This document shows, piece after piece, positions 1 through 8,108 of a stretch of 30,608 nt of DNA. This DNA is from an uncultured Bacilli bacterium (lineage in GTDB: Bacteria; Bacillota_I; Bacilli_A; RF39; UBA660). The stretch is taken from the NCBI GenBank assembly GCA_934086815.1, contig CAKOIM010000013.1, positions 1-30,608 of the forward strand, read 5' to 3'. Position numbers and translations under genes: made by a program. Positions within the stretch are counted from its first letter, which is position 1. Every line of letters begins with the position of its first letter. The notes beneath the pieces were generated by a model. It made no database searches. It was not told the DNA's origin and was given only the letters and a program-made list of their open reading frames with translations.

Positions 1-470
1 TTATCTTTAGCTCCATTCGTTAGTGAACTATCATGTAAATATAAATTATTTTCTCCTTGTTTTGTATATAACTTTTTAATACAATTTGACATTGTATCTC
101 CATTAGAACATACTTCATTTATTGCTGGAGGAACATATACATCAAAATAAACATAACACTTATCAGAATTATTTCCCGTCATGACTACAGTATTCTTAGT
201 ACTATCCCAGCTTAAACTACTCCCTTTTTCACATTTTGATAGTGATTCATTAAATACATAACCTTCTGTCGGCCACTCATTTGCCGTAGTCTCTTGATAC
301 TCCCCAGAACCTGCACTTTTTTCTAACATCATACTTAACATATTATTATTAACTTCTTTATTTTCTTTATTTTCATATGTTTCATTTACATTATTAGTCT
401 TATAAACATAAAAACTTGCCCCACATAACACTACCAAAGCCACTATCACACTCACAATAAATTTTCGCAT
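1..470 (-). CDS. Surface protein with N-terminal membrane segment, truncated by window edge
   Basis: Only the first ~156 codons are in the window; the C-terminus lies beyond the left edge. The ATG at 470 starts a short basic segment (MRKF) and a hydrophobic helix (about residues 4-21). An extracytoplasmic region follows with a Cys-Gly-Ser...Cys-Tyr-Val-Tyr-Phe-Asp module (about residues 66-110), which recurs in the protein at 8109-10106. The last visible residues (NNLYLHDSSLTNGAKD) match the start of the C-terminal domain of the 873-aa neighbour (NNLYLHDNSLTNGAKD), so the two genes are tandem paralogues with different front ends. A TTGACA-type promoter lies at 510-539. The module resembles pilin-like or surface proteins of uncultured gut Bacillota, but the function is unknown. 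Confidence 0.85.
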   Translation of the reverse strand, partial: MRKFIVSVIVALVVLCGASFYVYKTNNVNETYENKENKEVNNNMLSMMLEKSAGSGEYQETTANEWPTEGYVFNESLSKCEKGSSLSWDSTKNTVVMTGNNSDKCYVYFDVYVPPAINEVCSNGDTMSNCIKKLYTKQGENNLYLHDSSLTNGAKD

Positions 471-509
471 ACAAAAAGACTTTCCCTTCCCGAAGCCTCT
501 ACTATTAAA

Positions 510-539
510 ATGATAAGATATTTCTCTTACTCTTGTCAA
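510..539 (-). promoter_or_regulatory. Sigma-A-type promoter for the edge surface gene
   Basis: On the minus strand, TTGACA (539-534) is followed after 18 bases by TATCAT (515-510). The ATG is 40 bases further on, preceded by a purine-rich GGGAAGGGAAAG stretch that sits rather far (about 10 bases or more) from the start. Confidence 0.55.
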
Positions 540-592
540 CCATTTTAATGCACTTTTTCAAAAAAACTATCAACATAAAAGTAGATAGTTTT

Positions 593-616
593 GGCTCTTC
601 GAAATCTAGTGGGGAG
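593..616 (+). mobile_element. Possible solo ISL3-family-like terminal repeat
   Basis: The stretch beginning GGCTCTTCG and continuing to TAGTGGGG resembles the left ends of ISL3/IS1167-type elements as I remember them (GGCTCTTTG...TAGTGGG). No transposase and no partner end (GAAGAGCC) are visible nearby, so at best it is a relic or a miniature derivative. A 9-bp inverted repeat lies directly outside it (563-592). Confidence 0.25.
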
Positions 617-818
617 TAAAAATTGAGTAAAGATAATTAAAACCCAATTAAAACATATTTTAACCATTTTTTTTAAAATACTTGTTTTTTTAGTGCTGAT
701 ACACATTTATTTTTATAAATCCATTATATTTTTTCGCAAATCGCATTTCAATATCTCTATTACATGTTTGTTTTTATACCTTTTGGTATAAGTAATAGTA
801 TAATTTTATTTTTATCAC

Positions 819-843
819 TAAAATTAGGCTTCGCCTAATTTTA
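819..843 (-). terminator. Perfect 11-bp hairpin, probable terminator of the fibronectin-III gene
   Basis: TAAAATTAGGC and GCCTAATTTTA form a perfect 11-bp stem around a 3-base loop. On the minus strand the apex reads GCGAAGC, known as an exceptionally stable DNA/RNA mini-hairpin, and is followed by a T-rich run. It lies about 225 bp past the stop of the 873-aa gene, at the edge of the GC-rich tract, so it may mark the boundary of that tract as well as end transcription. Confidence 0.5.
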
Positions 844-1066
844 GAAGCCCTGCCCATACAGTGCTTCCTATACATAACGCGCTTTTAGTATCTCACACCT
901 TTTCACCGCGTTCTATATTTTCCAAAAATACCACTGGCACACGCTTACAGCCTGCTCCAGATATTCCATAGTTTTTCAGGTCTCTCAATCTTTTTCACTT
1001 CGCCTATTTTTTTTCGTGGCTCACCATGTCCCATCAAGGGTGCGAAGATTTCGCCTTGCCCCGACA

Positions 1067-1245
1067 CTATTTCACCAAAATCGGTTTCGCGGCCGTGCCG
1101 CTTCCTCCGCCATAGCCTATTGTTGACTTCAGATAAAAGACTGGGCGCGCCGCAGAGTTATAGGAAACAGAGTTGCCGTGGACAATGCCAGTGTCGTACA
1201 CACGGAAAGCACGGTTCGAATAGTCCGTACGAGGCGCCAATGTCC
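1067..1245 (-). other. Candidate variable C-terminal cassette (GC-rich coding tract)
   Basis: Within the 873-aa gene, composition switches near 1245-1260 from about 28% to about 54% GC in the middle of an otherwise conserved domain (after N-W-M-Y-M-G-L-Y-E). Codons become GCG, CGC, CTG, GTC, GGC and AAC. A run of eleven consecutive codons ends in T or C and encodes I-V-H-G-N-S-V-S-Y-N-S, the kind of NNY pattern produced when AAY codons are diversified. A short GCGAA/TTCGC inverted repeat (1042-1054) lies 13 bases after the stop codon. No template repeat or reverse transcriptase is seen in the window. Confidence 0.45.
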
Positions 1246-3688
1246 ATTCATAAAGTCCCATATACATCCAATTATTTGCTGTAACATTAGCATTATTATA
1301 ACTACTTAATGCTGTTGACCAAGAACTAGATGATGCTGCATATCCATAGTCACTTACATACATTAATCCTACTTTTGCATTTACGGTTTTATTTGTTGCT
1401 GGACTATTTATTTCATTTTGATATGCTGTTGGAGCTGTTTGATCCGCAATATTACTATAAGTATTTCCCCCAACTTTCCATGTATGGTCTGATATTTTTT
1501 CTGACCATTTTGTTCCATTTTCATCAATTTTATTTAAGTAATTCTTATTTAAATTAACTGTATTTAATCTACTTAAACTCCAATCATTTGTACTTGAACT
1601 ACCATTAGAGTAATTCCAATGATATGCACCTATTTCTGTTTTAGAATTTTGGCCTTTATTTGTTCCAGAGCCATTATAAATACGAACATAATCCCCATCT
1701 GTTCCTAAAAGTGTTGATTTTGCATAATCATACTTAATTAGTTTTACTTCATCACCAAATACTCCGATGATTCTATATAAATTATCACTTGGGCAACTTC
1801 CGTCCTGAGAGTCATAACCAAAGCATACATAGTTATTTGTGGTTTCACTACTTCCTGCATAACGATATGAGTTATCTTTAGCTCCATTTGTTAGACTATT
1901 ATCATGTAAATATAAATTATTTTTTCCTTGTCCTGTATATTGGGCTTTAACATAATCTACTAAAGAGTATTTTGTAGTTTCCGTAGCATTACTTACACTA
2001 CTATCTCTTCCATTACTATCTTTTACATAAACACTTATATTAAATGTTACATTACTTGTTAAATTATTAAATGTATAAGAGTTTGATGTGCTTTCTACAT
2101 AATTACTTCCACCATCTTTTGAATAGTAATATTTAGATATTGTTCCATCTCCATTTTTTCCCGTTACATTTATTGTAACTGAATTTGATGTACTACTTGT
2201 AGTTAAATTAACTATACTTGGTAATACATAAGCATCTGTAGTAGCACTTGTTTCATATACATTAGACATTCTTCCTTGTGTATCTGCTACTTTAACTTTA
2301 ATAGTATATTTTGTTTTTTCATTTAATCCAGTAAATGTATATGTATTTGTATCTTCTACAAATTCTCCATTATTAATTGAATAATAATACTTAGCTACTT
2401 CATTAGTTCCCTTAGTACCCACTGCTGTTAGAGTAATTTGGTTATATTTAGTCGTAGCATTAACACTTGCCACCACTGGAAGAATATAGGTTTCTGTTGA
2501 TATTGCTTCATAATACTCTGTTGAGAATCTTCCATCAGTATCTTGAACTTTTACCTTTATTTTATATTCTGTTGTATCACTTAAATTACTAAATGTATGT
2601 GTATTTGAATTACTTTCTTCGTAAGTTTCACCATTATCTTTTGAATAATAGTATTTTACTACTTCATTTGTACCTTTTTTAGATTCTACATTTAATGTAA
2701 TAGAATTTAATGTTTTTGAATGTGTAACATTTGTTACACTTGCAAGGACATATGTATCCGTTGTAACTTCTGTTTCATATATATTTGATTTAAAACCATT
2801 TTTATCTACGGCATAACTATATATCTTATATGTTTCATTATCTTTTAAACCAGTAAACTTATAATTTGGATCTGTACTTTCTACAAATTCTACTTTATCT
2901 ATAGTTGTTGCATCCTTTGCAATTTGTTTACCATAATAATACTTAACTATATCTGCACTTCCTTTAGTTACATCTAAATTAGTACTTACTGAGTTGTAAG
3001 TTGATGTTGTAGTTACATTTGAAATCTTTGCGGGTTTATATGTATCTAATTTTTCTTTTGTCATATATATCTTACCAGAAAAAGCTTTACCAGAATTATT
3101 AGATTGATTACTATCTAGATTTACAAAAGTTACTTCGACTTTCCAATCTTGATTTGCAGTCTTACCACGATTAGCTGTAATATCATAGTCTGATGCTAAC
3201 AAGAAACTTCCTGTTCTAGTTGTAATATCAAGACCTTTTTCTGTATTTACTAAGCCCGTTACATTTTCTACTAAATTACCATTTGGATCAGTTACTTTCA
3301 TAACTAATTCTGCTTTAGAATCACTTGTAGTATAAACAAAGTCATTATTTTCTATAACAAAATAAATGTTATATTTTTGTGTTGTACTTTCAATATTCTT
3401 TGAATTAGTAGCTGTTAATGTAGCATGCCCTTGTGTTTCACCACTTGCATCTCCAGCTCCTTTTCCAAAACTACTTTGAGATACACTAATATTAATATCT
3501 TTATCAAATTTAAAATTTAACAAATCAGTTGTTGCTGTTTCAACATGAACCCCGCTTTGAGAGTTTGTGGCCCCTTGCATTTGAAAATAAGCATATGAAG
3601 CTCCGCCTAGAAAAACAAGAACAATTATAATACCTATTATTGTTAGTGCTATTGTCTTATTTTTTTCATTTAAATTGAATTTTTTCAT
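1067..3688 (-). CDS. Fibronectin-III repeat surface protein with GC-rich C-terminal lectin-like cassette
   Basis: 873 aa. Residues 1-15 are basic, 16-35 form a membrane helix ending in GASYAYF, and about 40-215 form a TasA/SipW-substrate-like beta domain. About four fibronectin-III-like repeats follow (about 217-585), each ending in a Y-x-I-x-V/A-Y-x-x-D-x-x-G-R/F pattern. A C-terminal domain (about 590-873) contains NNYVCFGYDS, LYRIIGVFG, VKLIKYDYA, GLMYVSDYGYA and a terminal W-T-L-A-P...F-R-V-Y-D-T-G...A-R-P-V-F-Y-L segment. The last ~60 codons change abruptly to GC-rich codons (about 54% GC against ~28% just upstream). It is probably a secreted or membrane-tethered adhesin. The terminal pattern recalls C-type-lectin/FGE-like folds used by diversity-generating retroelement targets; that is inference. 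A GAGAGG ribosome binding site and a strong promoter precede it. Confidence 0.85.
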   Translation of the reverse strand: MKKFNLNEKNKTIALTIIGIIIVLVFLGGASYAYFQMQGATNSQSGVHVETATTDLLNFKFDKDINISVSQSSFGKGAGDASGETQGHATLTATNSKNIESTTQKYNIYFVIENNDFVYTTSDSKAELVMKVTDPNGNLVENVTGLVNTEKGLDITTRTGSFLLASDYDITANRGKTANQDWKVEVTFVNLDSNQSNNSGKAFSGKIYMTKEKLDTYKPAKISNVTTTSTYNSVSTNLDVTKGSADIVKYYYGKQIAKDATTIDKVEFVESTDPNYKFTGLKDNETYKIYSYAVDKNGFKSNIYETEVTTDTYVLASVTNVTHSKTLNSITLNVESKKGTNEVVKYYYSKDNGETYEESNSNTHTFSNLSDTTEYKIKVKVQDTDGRFSTEYYEAISTETYILPVVASVNATTKYNQITLTAVGTKGTNEVAKYYYSINNGEFVEDTNTYTFTGLNEKTKYTIKVKVADTQGRMSNVYETSATTDAYVLPSIVNLTTSSTSNSVTINVTGKNGDGTISKYYYSKDGGSNYVESTSNSYTFNNLTSNVTFNISVYVKDSNGRDSSVSNATETTKYSLVDYVKAQYTGQGKNNLYLHDNSLTNGAKDNSYRYAGSSETTNNYVCFGYDSQDGSCPSDNLYRIIGVFGDEVKLIKYDYAKSTLLGTDGDYVRIYNGSGTNKGQNSKTEIGAYHWNYSNGSSSTNDWSLSRLNTVNLNKNYLNKIDENGTKWSEKISDHTWKVGGNTYSNIADQTAPTAYQNEINSPATNKTVNAKVGLMYVSDYGYAASSSSWSTALSSYNNANVTANNWMYMGLYEWTLAPRTDYSNRAFRVYDTGIVHGNSVSYNSAARPVFYLKSTIGYGGGSGTAAKPILVK

Positions 3689-3736
3689 CTAAATTTCCTC
3701 TCTTCTATGACTAAACAATAGCCTATTACTATAATG

Positions 3737-3765
3737 AGTTTAAAAAATTAAATAGATTTTGTCAA
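3737..3765 (-). promoter_or_regulatory. Sigma-A-type promoter of the fibronectin-III gene
   Basis: Minus strand TTGACA (3765-3760), 17-base spacer, TAAACT (3742-3737). It lies in the 94-bp gap after the preceding gene, so the 873-aa gene has its own transcription start. Confidence 0.6.
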
Positions 3766-3782
3766 CCTATGTTTTTAAAAAA

Positions 3783-4544
3783 TTATATTCCTTGTGTACT
3801 TTTCCAATAATAATGATTTTTATCATATTCAAATACATGCTCAAATTTCTTTAAATGGTCTTTATAATCTAAGACATTTATATTTTCTTGGTATTTTATA
3901 TAATTATTCATATCATCATCTTTTTCCGTATTATAACAAATGCTAGTATTTTTATTGCACCTTAAATAATACTCATATATTTTTATTATTTGTTTATTAT
4001 CAGTTAATGTATAACTATCATATATTTTATAATATACATATTCACTTTCCTCTTTTGGTACTTCATAAACATAATAATAATCATTAATTAACTTAATTTT
4101 TACATTATCAGAGATTTCTAAACTATCAGGTTTAAAACTTACCTCTGGACCTAAAATATTTTTAGAATCTTTTAAAAATATATCTTTATTAACTTTATAT
4201 AATACATTACCATTTATATTATTTCGTTCTTCTTCACTTACTAACTCTGGACTAAATTCATCAAAAATATTTATGTAATTGAAAGTTATAGTTCCCATTG
4301 CATTATATGATGTACTAGACTTAGTTTTATACTCTCCGGTATAAACAGAGTATTGCGAAAACCTATTAGTAGTTGGCAAAACATTATATAGCTTTTTTAC
4401 TAAAGCATCTGTTACTTCCGGAATATCAGGAACTTCAATATTTTCATTTTTATCAAAAGCAAAGACTTTAATAAACATAAAGCCTAGCCCAAGAACTATT
4501 AATATAACAACTATATACATTATTATTTTTTTAATTAAGTTCAT
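3783..4544 (-). CDS. Membrane-anchored extracytoplasmic protein of unknown function
   Basis: 253 aa, family not recognised. A basic N-terminus (MNLIKK) and one hydrophobic helix (about residues 7-28) anchor a soluble domain rich in Asn, Tyr, Lys and Glu, with a single CxxxxxxC pair (R-C-N-K-N-T-S-I-C-Y) near residues 197-205 that could form a disulphide outside the cell. It starts 14 bases after the stop of the Ig-like protein gene and is very probably co-transcribed with it from the promoter at 5857-5885. Both products share the architecture of one transmembrane helix plus an external domain, suggesting a joint envelope role. Confidence 0.75.
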   Translation of the reverse strand: MNLIKKIIMYIVVILIVLGLGFMFIKVFAFDKNENIEVPDIPEVTDALVKKLYNVLPTTNRFSQYSVYTGEYKTKSSTSYNAMGTITFNYINIFDEFSPELVSEEERNNINGNVLYKVNKDIFLKDSKNILGPEVSFKPDSLEISDNVKIKLINDYYYVYEVPKEESEYVYYKIYDSYTLTDNKQIIKIYEYYLRCNKNTSICYNTEKDDDMNNYIKYQENINVLDYKDHLKKFEHVFEYDKNHYYWKSTQGI

Positions 4545-4558
4545 AATAACCTCATAAA

Positions 4559-5827
4559 TTATTTAGCACTATTTTCATAACTTGATATAGATGTAGTATA
4601 ACCTTTTCCATCATATAAAGCTTTCATTTCTTGATAACTTGTTGGGAAATTCCCATTATTTTCTGTTTTTAAAGTATCAAGTGGTAAATCACTAGAAAGT
4701 GTTATAGTCATATTTTTATCATCATAACTTGCAGAAACTGTTACACCATCAAAAGTTAATGTTTGCTCTTTTTTATCTGCTACTTTTTCATATTCTTCTT
4801 TAGTACTAAATACATACTTATAATTTCTTCTTGCAATATTAAGATAAGATAAACCATCAGTTCCTTCTATTTTACCAATAGGAATTATATCAGTAACGGT
4901 CTTTTTAGCTTGATAATTTTCCACTGTTTGTTCTTCAGATACAGCATTTAAATAAACTAATATTTTAACACTTGTAACATAAAGTTCACCTGTATAAGTC
5001 TTTGCATTACCAGCACTATCTTTAGCTTCTATTTCTACTTTATATGGTCCCCCAGCAGTTTTTAAATAATTATCTACTGTTGATTCATTAACAAATTTAG
5101 TCGTACAATTTGATGGATCAATACATTCTAAAACAAAATCTTTTATATCAACAGTTTCATTAACAACTTTATAAACTGGTACTAATTTTACTTCTGGAGC
5201 AGTTAAATCACTTACTACTACTGTTGATTCATAAGTATCATTTCCACAAGTAATTGTTACTTTATAATTACCTATTTTTGATGAATCAACATTTGTTGTA
5301 TTTAAACTACATGTAGATGCATCTCCTTTAGTAACTGTTACATAATCGTTTAGAGAATCAGATATAACATCACCTACACCAATAGTTACAGTCTTCGGAG
5401 TTATTTTTACCTTTTTACTCATACTTAAAAAGTAATATACACCAAAAGCAACACCAGCAATAAGAATTAATACAATAAGTAAAAACAATACTTTACTCAT
5501 TGGCTTTTTCTTTTTTTCATTAGTATTTGGATTAGGTGGCATAATACCTATATTTTCATTTCTTTTAGGTTCTACAAAACTATTAGTATTACCATTACCA
5601 TAATTTAAAGTATAACTATTAGGTGTCCCTTCAGTTCCCGGTATTGGTTGTGCTACCGGTTCATTTACCGGAGGAACATTGGTATTTTCCATCCCAAAAC
5701 TTTCCACTTGATTATTTGTCATATTAAAGTTATTTGGTGTTACATTTTGATTATTACTAACACCTAAAGTAGTTGAATTAAATCCATTTTGATTATTTGG
5801 TTGCATATTATTATTTTGTCCATTCAT
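4559..5827 (-). CDS. Membrane protein with Asn-rich cytoplasmic tail and Ig-like external domains
   Basis: 422 aa from the ATG at 5827. That start is preceded at 8 bases by AAAGGGG. The ATG 30 bases upstream (5857) falls inside the -10 box of a strong promoter and cannot be translated from it. Residues 1-105 are low-complexity Asn/Pro/Gln/Thr-rich and presumably cytoplasmic and disordered. A KKKKPMSK stretch precedes a ~24-residue membrane helix (about 112-136). Outside follow two bacterial Ig-like modules (about 140-210 and 212-295; the second begins D-L-T-A-P-E-V and contains A-K-D-S-A-G-N-A, typical of DUF5011/HYR-like repeats) with paired cysteines. The C-terminal ~125 residues are unrecognised. 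It is the first gene of a two-gene unit. Confidence 0.8.
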   Translation of the reverse strand: MNGQNNNMQPNNQNGFNSTTLGVSNNQNVTPNNFNMTNNQVESFGMENTNVPPVNEPVAQPIPGTEGTPNSYTLNYGNGNTNSFVEPKRNENIGIMPPNPNTNEKKKKPMSKVLFLLIVLILIAGVAFGVYYFLSMSKKVKITPKTVTIGVGDVISDSLNDYVTVTKGDASTCSLNTTNVDSSKIGNYKVTITCGNDTYESTVVVSDLTAPEVKLVPVYKVVNETVDIKDFVLECIDPSNCTTKFVNESTVDNYLKTAGGPYKVEIEAKDSAGNAKTYTGELYVTSVKILVYLNAVSEEQTVENYQAKKTVTDIIPIGKIEGTDGLSYLNIARRNYKYVFSTKEEYEKVADKKEQTLTFDGVTVSASYDDKNMTITLSSDLPLDTLKTENNGNFPTSYQEMKALYDGKGYTTSISSYENSAK

Positions 5828-5836
5828 ATATTTCAG

Positions 5837-5843
5837 CCCCTTT
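5837..5843 (-). promoter_or_regulatory. Ribosome binding site that decides the Ig-like protein start
   Basis: AAAGGGG on the minus strand lies about 9 bases before the ATG at 5827 and inside the longer open frame beginning at 5857. It therefore marks 5827 as the true start. Confidence 0.75.
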
Positions 5844-5856
5844 GTATTATATATCA

Positions 5857-5885
5857 ATTATACATTTATCTTTTATATTTTGCAA
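5857..5885 (-). promoter_or_regulatory. Sigma-A-type promoter of the Ig-like protein operon
   Basis: Minus strand TTGCAA (5885-5880), 17-base spacer, TATAAT (5862-5857). The predicted transcription start near 5850 lies downstream of the longer frame's ATG. Confidence 0.75.
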
Positions 5886-5928
5886 GTTGTTTTTATATAT
5901 AAAAAAGAATATATCATTACAATATACT

Positions 5929-7248
5929 CTAAATATTTTCTTTAAATTCTTTTCCTCTATCTTCAAATCTTTTATATTGGTCTTGACTTGCAGCTCCCGG
6001 AGATAATAAAACTATATCATTTTCTATAGCTTCCCTTTTAATGTTTTTTAAAGCTTCTTTTAACGTATAATCTTTACTACATGGTATATTTAATTCCTTA
6101 GCATACTCATAAACTTTATCAGTTGTTTGTCCTATTGCATATATTTTTTTAACATTACTCATATATTCATCTAATTCATGATAATCTTGATTTCTATCTT
6201 TTCCCCCTAATATTAAATTAATTGGTGAATCAAAAGTTTTTAAAGCTGTTATCGTCGCAGTTGGATTAGTTGACTTTGAATCATTATAATACTCTACCCC
6301 ATTTACTTTTGTTACATATTCCATTCGATGCTCTACTCCCCCAAAGTTTTTCAAAAATGGGACAACCTTTTCAAAGTCTTTAGTAAAATTAGAAAGTACT
6401 AAATATGCAGCTAAAATATTTTCATAATTATGAATACCTTTTAATTTTATATCATTAATATTAATTACTACTTTATCATTTACAATAATATTACCACTAT
6501 TTAAATAAGCATTGGTTTTATTTTTACTACTAAAATATAATTTTTTAGATGGGATATCTTTACTTTCTTCTAAAGCATCTTCATTTTCTAAATTAATAAT
6601 AGCAATATCATTACTTGTATGATTATTAAATATTTTTCTCTTAGTTTTTTTATATGCCTCATAAGTACCATGATAATCTAAATGTGTCGGACATATATTA
6701 GTTAATACACTTATATCTGTTTTAAAACTATTTAAATCGCATAATTGATGGTCACTTATTTCTAATAAAACAATATCATTCTCTTTTATAGTTGGTAAAA
6801 TTTCTGCTAGAGGATAACCAATATTCCCCCCTAGTTTAACACTAAAGCCACAACACTTTAACATTTCATAAATAATCGTTGTAGTAGTTGTCTTTCCATT
6901 AGAACCTGTTACCCCTATAATCTTTACATTCTTAGGTAAATAGTGATAGGCAACTTCCATTTCATTTTCTACTCGTAAATTTAACTCATGACACTTTTTT
7001 ATCAAAGGACTAACTGAAGCAATCGCAGGATTTTTAACAATTAAATCATAACTTTCATCAATTAAATCAATTTGATTCTTTGTAATAATAATTTTTATAT
7101 TTAAAGATTCTAATTCATTTTTTACCTTTTCATCTAAGTCATTTAAATCACATAAAGTTATATCATTATTTTTATTAGCAAGTAATTTAGCTACGGCTAT
7201 ACCACTTTTCGCAGCTCCTAAAATTAATATTTTTTTATTTTCATACAT
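5929..7248 (-). CDS. murD: UDP-N-acetylmuramoylalanine--D-glutamate ligase
   Basis: 439 aa, normal family length. MurD adds D-glutamate to UDP-MurNAc-L-Ala in the cytoplasm, using ATP, during peptidoglycan precursor synthesis. An N-terminal Rossmann-like region (KILILGAAKSGIAVAKLL) binds the uridine nucleotide. The ATP P-loop is G-V-T-G-S-N-G-K-T-T-T-T-T (about residues 113-125). The central domain has HLDYHGTYEAYKKTKRKIF with the lysine expected to be carbamylated. The C-terminal domain has NDSKSTNPTAT and LILGGKDRNQDY, both diagnostic. AAAGGGAG precedes the ATG. It follows the UPF0316 gene by 65 bp and probably belongs to the same transcription unit. It is a housekeeping enzyme in an unusual place, away from a dcw cluster. 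Confidence 0.95.
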   Translation of the reverse strand: MYENKKILILGAAKSGIAVAKLLANKNNDITLCDLNDLDEKVKNELESLNIKIIITKNQIDLIDESYDLIVKNPAIASVSPLIKKCHELNLRVENEMEVAYHYLPKNVKIIGVTGSNGKTTTTTIIYEMLKCCGFSVKLGGNIGYPLAEILPTIKENDIVLLEISDHQLCDLNSFKTDISVLTNICPTHLDYHGTYEAYKKTKRKIFNNHTSNDIAIINLENEDALEESKDIPSKKLYFSSKNKTNAYLNSGNIIVNDKVVININDIKLKGIHNYENILAAYLVLSNFTKDFEKVVPFLKNFGGVEHRMEYVTKVNGVEYYNDSKSTNPTATITALKTFDSPINLILGGKDRNQDYHELDEYMSNVKKIYAIGQTTDKVYEYAKELNIPCSKDYTLKEALKNIKREAIENDIVLLSPGAASQDQYKRFEDRGKEFKENI

Positions 7249-7313
7249 ATTATCGCTCCCTTTAAATTTAAGCTTACCACAATAATATATATATGTAAAT
7301 GTAAAAATTATAT

Positions 7314-7823
7314 TTATTTTATTCCATTTTGAATATACTTAGTTTCATTAATAACTACGAAAGCATCTTTATCATTAGACCGTATTATTTTGGTTAACTT
7401 CTTTAATTTTGCTTTATCTAATTGAATTATTAACATATTTTTCTTTACAGTATCTTGAGGATTTTTTAAATCTATCACGGATACACCAAAACCATTATCT
7501 CTTATTTCTTTTAACATTTTATTACAGCCTTTACTTTTAGTAATAACTTGAAGTCCAATTACACCCTTTACATAACGATTAGAAATAATACCACCCAAAT
7601 AAGTACCTGCGGCATAACCTAGAGAATAAAATATTGGTATTAACCAAGAATTAAGATCTGTATTTAAGGCTTCTCTTGCAACTAAAAACCATATTAAAAC
7701 TTCAAAAAAAGCTATTACTGATGGAATAAGTCTTCTTTCTTTAACAACTAATACGGTTCTAATTGTACCTAGACTAACATCTAAAATACGAGCAAAAAAT
7801 ATTTTTAAACATGTAATAAACAA
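7314..7823 (-). CDS. UPF0316 (DUF2179/DUF5698) membrane protein
   Basis: About 169-172 aa. Three hydrophobic helices (about residues 1-20, 33-50 and 62-82) are followed by a cytoplasmic alpha/beta domain with GLQVITK and K-N-M-L-I-I-Q-L-D-K, the DUF2179 pattern. The whole resembles Bacillus subtilis YebE (UPF0316), which has no firmly established role. Start choice: AGGTGG (7834-7829) overlaps the GTG at 7832 and sits 5 bases before a TTG at 7823, so TTG-7823 is preferred; GTG-7832 would abut the stop of the upstream gene exactly. It lies in an operon with the zinc-ribbon protein and murD. Confidence 0.85.
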   Translation of the reverse strand: MFITCLKIFFARILDVSLGTIRTVLVVKERRLIPSVIAFFEVLIWFLVAREALNTDLNSWLIPIFYSLGYAAGTYLGGIISNRYVKGVIGLQVITKSKGCNKMLKEIRDNGFGVSVIDLKNPQDTVKKNMLIIQLDKAKLKKLTKIIRSNDKDAFVVINETKYIQNGIK

Positions 7824-7832
7824 AAAAACCAC

Positions 7833-8099
7833 CTACTTATTTAGTAGTATGGTCAAAATTATTAAAAATACAATTACTATAACAATAATTAGTAAACCTA
7901 AGACTTTATTTTCTTTTTCTTCACGATATTCCACTTTATTGTTATAACCATATTTTTCACTTAAAAGCATAATTCTTTTATCATTTTTATCTTTCATTTT
8001 ATTTTGATAATTAATTTGTCCTTGGTCCATTAAAGTTCCACAAAACTTACATACTATACCTGTATCAGGTAAAGGATTTCCACATTTATTACATTTCAT
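7833..8099 (-). CDS. Small zinc-ribbon membrane protein
   Basis: 88 aa. The N-terminus holds a zinc ribbon, C-N-K-C-G-N-P-L-P plus C-K-F-C-G-T-L (CxxC...CxxC, residues 3-20), of the type seen in YgaF/DUF-zinc-ribbon membrane proteins. A charged linker follows, then one C-terminal helix (about residues 66-86). The tail-anchored layout puts the zinc ribbon in the cytoplasm. The ribosome binding site GTGAGG overlaps the end of the upstream gene, whose stop is 9 bases away, so the two are translationally close. No specific function can be assigned. Confidence 0.8.
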   Translation of the reverse strand: MKCNKCGNPLPDTGIVCKFCGTLMDQGQINYQNKMKDKNDKRIMLLSEKYGYNNKVEYREEKENKVLGLLIIVIVIVFLIILTILLNK

Positions 8100-8108
8100 A
8101 TAACCTCA

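Larger units (their letters stand above)
471..1066. other. 596-bp gene-free stretch with hairpins, a possible IS end and a GC-rich tract
   Basis: No convincing gene is present. From left to right it holds the promoter of the edge gene (510-539); a 9-bp stem inverted repeat (563-571/584-592); a GGCTCTTCG...TAGTGGGG stretch at 593-616 resembling the terminal repeat of ISL3-family elements; a 7-bp TTATACC/GGTATAA hairpin (774-791); a perfect 11-bp stem hairpin (819-843); and a GC-rich tract (841-1066, about 44% GC) continuous with the GC-rich end of the next gene. A 29-codon ATG frame on the minus strand (945-1034) has no ribosome binding site and is not called. Confidence 0.6.

Noticed and set aside
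945..1034. 29-codon ATG frame on the minus strand in the GC-rich tract (ends L-W-N-I-W-S-R-L)
   Set aside because: It has no ribosome binding site or recognised homologue and lies in an atypical-composition tract where chance frames are likely.
1..5857. Diversity-generating retroelement reverse transcriptase or template repeat near the candidate variable tail
   Set aside because: No reverse transcriptase motif (YxDD context) in any frame and no second copy of the GC-rich tract in the window; any machinery must lie outside it.
4559..5857. Longer version of the Ig-like protein starting at 5857
   Set aside because: That ATG overlaps the -10 box of the promoter, and a good ribosome binding site serves 5827 instead.
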